This document shows, in pieces, positions 5,273 to 8,524 of a DNA stretch of 8,524 nucleotides. The stretch is from Alkalihalobacillus alcalophilus ATCC 27647 = CGMCC 1.3604 (GTDB lineage: Bacteria; Bacillota; Bacilli; Bacillales; Bacillaceae_D), in the NCBI RefSeq assembly GCF_000292245.2, contig NZ_ALPT02000123.1, positions 1 to 8,524 of the forward strand, given 5' to 3'. Position 1 is the first letter of the stretch; each line of letters begins with the position of its first letter. The notes under the pieces are model-generated. The model did not search any database. It had not been told where the DNA came from and worked only from the letters and a program-made list of their open reading frames with translations. Position numbers and translations under genes: made by a program.

Positions 5273-6484
5273 ATGAATAAAAAGAAGGTTGTCTTAGCTT
5301 ATTCTGGAGGATTAGATACATCGGTTGCAATTAAGTGGTTATCAGATAAAGGATATGATGTCATTGCTGTTGGATTAGATGTAGGAGAAGGAAAAGATTT
5401 AGACTTTGTTAAACAAAAAGCTTTGGATGTTGGGGCAATAGAATCTTATTCAATCGATGCTAAGAAAGAATTCGCTGAAGATTTTGTTTTGCCAGCCCTA
5501 CAAGCTCATACAATGTATGAAGAAAAATATCCACTCGTATCAGCTTTATCACGTCCATTAATTTCTAAAAAATTAGTGGAAATTGCTGAACAAACGGGTG
5601 CCTCAGCGGTTGCACATGGTTGTACGGGGAAAGGAAATGATCAAGTTCGTTTTGAGGTTTCAATTCAAGCATTAAATCCAAACCTTGAAGTGCTAGCTCC
5701 TGTTCGTGAGTGGGCATGGTCGCGTGATGAAGAAATTGCTTATGCAAAGAAGAATAATATTCCGATTCCAATTGATTTAGATAATCCGTACTCAGTGGAT
5801 CAAAATCTTTGGGGACGTGCGAATGAATGTGGCGTGTTAGAAGATCCGTGGGCAACTCCACCAGAAGGAGCGTATGAATTAACGAATTCATTAGAAAACA
5901 CTCCTGATCAAGCAGATATTATTGAAATTGAGTTTGAGCAAGGTGTTCCAATTGCAGTAAATGGTGTGAAATATCAACTGGATCAATTAATTTTATATTT
6001 AAATGATTTAGCGGGTAAACATGGAGTTGGACGTATTGATCACGTTGAAAACCGCCTCGTTGGTATTAAATCACGTGAAGTGTACGAATGTCCTGGTGCT
6101 ATGACATTAATTAAAGCACATAAAGAATTAGAAGATATTACGTTAACTAAAGAAGTGGCTCACTTTAAACCAGTGGTCGCAAAAAAACTTACAGAACTTA
6201 TTTATGACGGTTTATGGTTCTCTCCTTTACAACCAGCACTTCAAGCATTCTTAAAAGAAACACAAAAGTCGGTTACAGGTGTTGTACGTGTGAAACTATT
6301 TAAAGGTCATGCCATTGTAGAAGGGCGCAAATCGCCATATTCTTTATATGATGAGAAGCTAGCTACTTACTCAACGGATGACGAGTTTGATCACAGTGCA
6401 GCTATTGGATTCATTTCTCTTTGGGGCTTAACGACAAAAGTACACAGTATGGTGAACAAAGAGAAAAAGGAGGTAACACTGTGA
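5273..6484 (+). CDS. argG: Argininosuccinate synthase
   Basis: Joins citrulline and aspartate to argininosuccinate using ATP (released as AMP and pyrophosphate), the penultimate step of arginine synthesis, in the cytoplasm. The 403 residues are the usual length. The N-type ATP-pyrophosphatase loop is AYSGGLDTS (9-17). Further family blocks are VGLDVGEGKD (33-42), AHGCTGKGNDQVRFE (114-128), VREWAWSRDEE (144-154) and SVDQNLWGRANECGVLEDPW (174-193). The citrulline/aspartate-binding region and the C-terminal tetramerisation helix (near HSMVNKEKKEV) are present. The ATG is seven bases after GGAGGG (5260-5265). The stop TGA overlaps the argH start by four bases, and the argH ribosome binding site lies in the last argG codons, so translation is probably coupled. 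Nothing in it looks damaged. Confidence 0.98.
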   Translation: MNKKKVVLAYSGGLDTSVAIKWLSDKGYDVIAVGLDVGEGKDLDFVKQKALDVGAIESYSIDAKKEFAEDFVLPALQAHTMYEEKYPLVSALSRPLISKKLVEIAEQTGASAVAHGCTGKGNDQVRFEVSIQALNPNLEVLAPVREWAWSRDEEIAYAKKNNIPIPIDLDNPYSVDQNLWGRANECGVLEDPWATPPEGAYELTNSLENTPDQADIIEIEFEQGVPIAVNGVKYQLDQLILYLNDLAGKHGVGRIDHVENRLVGIKSREVYECPGAMTLIKAHKELEDITLTKEVAHFKPVVAKKLTELIYDGLWFSPLQPALQAFLKETQKSVTGVVRVKLFKGHAIVEGRKSPYSLYDEKLATYSTDDEFDHSAAIGFISLWGLTTKVHSMVNKEKKEVTL

Positions 6485-7860
6485 CAAAACTTTGGGGAGG
6501 ACGCTTCACTAAAACAGCAGAGGAGTGGGTTGACGCATTTGGTGCGTCAATCGGCTTCGACCAGAAGTTAGTTGATGAGGATATCGAAGGCAGTCTTGCT
6601 CATGTCACGATGTTAGGGAAGTGTAAGATTCTACCTGATGATGAAGTAGATTTGATTAAAGGTGGCCTATTAACTTTACGTGAAAAAGCGAAGGCTGGAC
6701 AATTAGAATTTTCGGTTCAAAATGAAGATATTCATTTAAATTTAGAGAAATTTTTAATTGATGAAATTGGCCCGGTAGGTGGGAAGCTGCATACAGGCAG
6801 AAGTCGAAATGATCAAGTAGCCACCGATATGCATTTGTACTTGCGTAATCAAACAAAAGAGATTATGACAGCCGTTAAAAAATTGCAAGAAGCTCTAGTT
6901 AAACAAGCATCTGAACATGTTGAGACAATGATTCCAGGGTACACACATTTACAACGTGCTCAGCCTGTTTCATTTGCCCATCACCTCCTTGCTTATTTCT
7001 GGATGCTTGAGCGCGACTATGGTCGTTTAGAAGATAGTCAAAAACGTTTAAACATCTCACCACTTGGTGCAGGAGCTCTTGCGGGGACGACTTTTCCGAT
7101 TGATCGTCATTATTCAGCGGAATTACTTGGGTTTGAAGGCATTTACGAAAATAGTATTGATGCGGTAAGTGATCGTGACTTTATTATCGAATTTCTTGCG
7201 TCGTCATCGACTTTAATGATGCATCTTTCGCGTCTTTGTGAAGAGTTAATTTTATGGTCTTCACAAGAGTTTCAATTTATTGAAATAGATGATGCTTTTG
7301 CAACTGGAAGTAGCATTATGCCGCAAAAGAAAAACCCTGATATGGCAGAGTTAATTCGTGGAAAAACAGGACGAGTTTACGGAAATTTATTCTCGCTATT
7401 AACGACACTCAAAGGTTTGCCACTTGCTTATAACAAAGACATGCAAGAAGATAAAGAGGGAATGTTTGATACGGTTGAAACGGTTAAAGGCTCCTTGCTT
7501 ATTTTTGCTGGGATGATCGAAACTATGTCTGTTCGTCACGAAACGATGGAAAAAGCCGTTAATCAAGATTTCTCAAATGCAACAGAACTTGCAGATTATT
7601 TAGCAACGAAAGGAATGCCTTTCCGACAGGCTCATGAAGTCGTTGGAAAACTCGTGTTAGTCGCGATTCAAAAAGGAGTATTTTTGCTTGATTTGCCATT
7701 TACGGACTATGTGGAAGCGAGCCAATTGTTTGAAGAAGATATTTTTGATGTTCTTCAACCTAAAAACGTTGTAGCTAGACGGAATAGTGCCGGTGGAACA
7801 GGTTTTGAACAAGTGAAAATTGCTTTACTTAAAGCGGAAGAGCTTTTGAATAAGGCTTAG
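6481..7860 (+). CDS. argH: Argininosuccinate lyase
   Basis: Splits argininosuccinate into arginine and fumarate, the final step of arginine synthesis; a cytoplasmic tetramer of the fumarase/aspartase superfamily. From the GTG at 6481 it has 459 residues, the usual length. It opens TKLWGGRFTK as typical lyases do. Seen are HTGRSRNDQ (104-112), PGYTHLQRAQP with the active-site His156, and the superfamily signature GSSIMPQKKNP (276-286), whose mobile loop carries the catalytic serine. A TTG at 6421 would add 20 residues, but the GTG is preferred: AAAAAGGAGGT stands six bases before it and the protein then begins like its relatives. GTGA is shared with the argG stop. The gene ends TAG TAG TGA, three stops in a row, followed by a strong terminator. 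Confidence 0.98.
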   Translation: MTKLWGGRFTKTAEEWVDAFGASIGFDQKLVDEDIEGSLAHVTMLGKCKILPDDEVDLIKGGLLTLREKAKAGQLEFSVQNEDIHLNLEKFLIDEIGPVGGKLHTGRSRNDQVATDMHLYLRNQTKEIMTAVKKLQEALVKQASEHVETMIPGYTHLQRAQPVSFAHHLLAYFWMLERDYGRLEDSQKRLNISPLGAGALAGTTFPIDRHYSAELLGFEGIYENSIDAVSDRDFIIEFLASSSTLMMHLSRLCEELILWSSQEFQFIEIDDAFATGSSIMPQKKNPDMAELIRGKTGRVYGNLFSLLTTLKGLPLAYNKDMQEDKEGMFDTVETVKGSLLIFAGMIETMSVRHETMEKAVNQDFSNATELADYLATKGMPFRQAHEVVGKLVLVAIQKGVFLLDLPFTDYVEASQLFEEDIFDVLQPKNVVARRNSAGGTGFEQVKIALLKAEELLNKA

Positions 7861-7885
7861 TAGTGAATCAACATTTAAAATTGAT

Positions 7886-7929
7886 AAAAAGGTGGATATA
7901 AAGGAAAATCCTTTATGTTCACCTTTTTT
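7886..7929 (+). terminator. argGH terminator
   Basis: AAAAAGGTGGATATAAAGGA (7886-7905) and TCCTTTATGTTCACCTTTTT (7909-7928) form a 20-bp stem, including two G-U pairs, around an AAA loop, with the U-run in the 3' arm. It begins 25 bases after the argH stop. The A-run gives it some activity on the other strand too. Confidence 0.88.
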
Positions 7930-7966
7930 AGGTGATGTAGGAATGCCTGAAACTTACTCACCTAAA
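7919..7966 (+). promoter_or_regulatory. Alternately pairing segments after the argH terminator
   Basis: TCACCT (7919-7924) can pair with AGGTGA (7930-7935). The latter, extended to TTTAGGTGA (7927-7935), can instead pair with TCACCTAAA (7958-7966). The first segment is also the 3' arm of the argGH terminator. This gives a 1:2, 2:3, 3:4 pairing choice like that of attenuators. No ligand-binding fold is recognised and there is no evidence of function. Confidence 0.35.
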
Positions 7967-8127
7967 TTCAGAATTTAGTAAGATATTATTATGATAGTTC
8001 AGTTCAGCTTATTCAAAGGGTTCTTTAATTATAAAAGAATTACCAATATCCTCCTTGTGAAAAGAAAAGTAAATCCTCATTGTTAGGACATATTAAACAA
8101 GATAAATTAATAAAGGAGAGATTGATT

Positions 8128-8271
8128 ATGAAGGAACATAAATTATCAAATGTAACTTATGAAGAGCAGGGAGAAAGCATTGTACATGAGCAAGTGATGG
8201 AAGGTTATTTTCAATATGGACCGCATAATGAACCAGTTAAACAAGAAGAAGAAACACCAAAAACGAAATGA
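8128..8271 (+). CDS. Small protein of unknown function, 47 residues
   Basis: Reads MKEHKLSNVTYEEQGESIVH, continues EQVMEGYFQYGPHNEPVKQE and ends EETPKTK. It is hydrophilic and acidic with no signal peptide or membrane segment. I do not recognise the family. The ATG at 8128 is chosen because AAAGGAGAG (8112-8120) stands at the right distance. An upstream TTG at 8080 in frame has no such site and would add 16 residues. A rho-independent terminator begins eight bases after the stop, and the terminator after argH separates it from that operon, so it looks like a single-gene unit. No good promoter was found between 7967 and 8110; TATAAA at 8030 has no fitting -35. Own ribosome binding site plus own terminator support a real gene. 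Confidence 0.75.
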   Translation: MKEHKLSNVTYEEQGESIVHEQVMEGYFQYGPHNEPVKQEEETPKTK

Positions 8272-8278
8272 TAAATAG

Positions 8279-8325
8279 AGGTTGTTCAAAGGTCATTGGA
8301 CCGATGGGCAACTTTTTTCTATTTT
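8279..8325 (+). terminator. Terminator after the 47-residue gene
   Basis: AGGTTGTTC (8279-8287) pairs with GGGCAACTT (8306-8314), including three G-U pairs. An inner 4-bp stem GGTC/GACC lies in the loop. TTTTTTCTATTTTC follows. Confidence 0.75.
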
Positions 8326-8397
8326 CTTAAGATCTATAAATAATAACTCAACTTTCGCAGCGTATGATTGACTCTTAACCGTTGATAGAGATTGACT

Positions 8398-8523
8398 TTA
8401 GGGCGATACAAGACTCAAATTGACTTTACATGGACGGTTCAATCGTTGACAGTCTGAACACATCTCTTCGTAGGCTGTTGAAGGAAACTGTTCACTAAAA
8501 TGAAGTGCTTCGGCTGTCGCTCC
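8398..8523 (-). CDS. Possible C-terminal end of a minus-strand gene (partial)
   Basis: One minus-strand frame is open from the window edge to a TAA at 8398-8400, 41 codons. It reads GATAEALHFSEQFPSTAYEE, then MCSDCQRLNRPCKVNLSLVSP. The CxxC and a third Cys seven residues on could bind a metal. The family is not recognised. A frame of this length can arise by chance, so the call rests on its position at the edge, the less AT-rich composition, and the absence of any other gene here. It would converge with the 47-residue gene. Confidence 0.4.
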   Translation of the reverse strand, partial: GATAEALHFSEQFPSTAYEEMCSDCQRLNRPCKVNLSLVSP

Positions 8524-8524
8524 C

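Noticed and set aside
5565..5891. Minus-strand open frame inside argG
   Set aside because: It is fully overlapped by argG, whose family motifs cover the same bases; it has no support as a gene.
6421..6480. TTG start giving argH 20 extra residues
   Set aside because: It has no ribosome binding site and would overlap argG by over 60 bases; the GTG at 6481 has AAGGAGGT and gives the normal N-terminus.
8367..8428. Repeated ATTGACT/ATTGACTTTA near 8367, 8391 and 8419
   Set aside because: Only seven to ten bases long, with unequal spacing (24 and 28), and partly within a possible coding frame; too little to call a regulatory repeat or CRISPR-like array.

Overview
The window looks like chromosomal DNA of a low-G+C Gram-positive bacterium, most likely a member of the Bacillaceae. 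The basis is AT-rich DNA, strong AGGAGG-type ribosome binding sites, TTG and GTG starts, rho-independent terminators, a lipobox lipoprotein, a YhaM-related protein, an EcsC-family protein and an argG-argH pair of Bacillus type. This rests on protein resemblance and signals read by eye; no search was run.

Left part (1-2970): two minus-strand genes for exported proteins flank an insertion sequence. At 1-390 is the N-terminal part of a secreted protein that resembles matrixin-type metalloproteases; its C-terminus lies outside the window. At 561-2406 is an apparently complete IS1182-family element with 23-bp inverted repeats, a perfect 42-bp palindrome at its left end, a hairpin that would hide the transposase ribosome binding site, and a two-way terminator at its right end. 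The transposase frame has no stop inside the element and ends in flanking DNA. At 2472-2890 is a small lipoprotein gene whose signal-peptide start and body lie in different frames, consistent with one missing base in a homopolymer.

Middle part (3000-4945): after a hairpin and a promoter come two co-directional genes 40 bases apart. The first is a YhaM-like OB-fold plus HD-domain protein in which several metal-binding positions are altered (HD to HN, SHHG to SQYG, final Asp lost), so it is probably not a nuclease. The second is an EcsC-family protein. A strong terminator closes this pair.

Right part (4946-8524): the argG-argH operon performs the last two steps of arginine synthesis (citrulline + aspartate to argininosuccinate, then to arginine + fumarate). 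Its promoter holds a candidate ArgR/AhrC operator in the spacer and overlaps a small terminator facing upstream transcripts. The two genes overlap by four bases. After argH come a strong terminator and a run of alternately complementary segments, then an unrecognised 47-residue gene with its own ribosome binding site and terminator. The last ~126 bases may be the C-terminal end of a minus-strand gene with a small cysteine cluster.

The window does not show a clear new defence or mobile system. The points most worth a second look are the degenerate YhaM homologue paired with EcsC, the frameshifted lipoprotein, and the layered regulatory hairpins.
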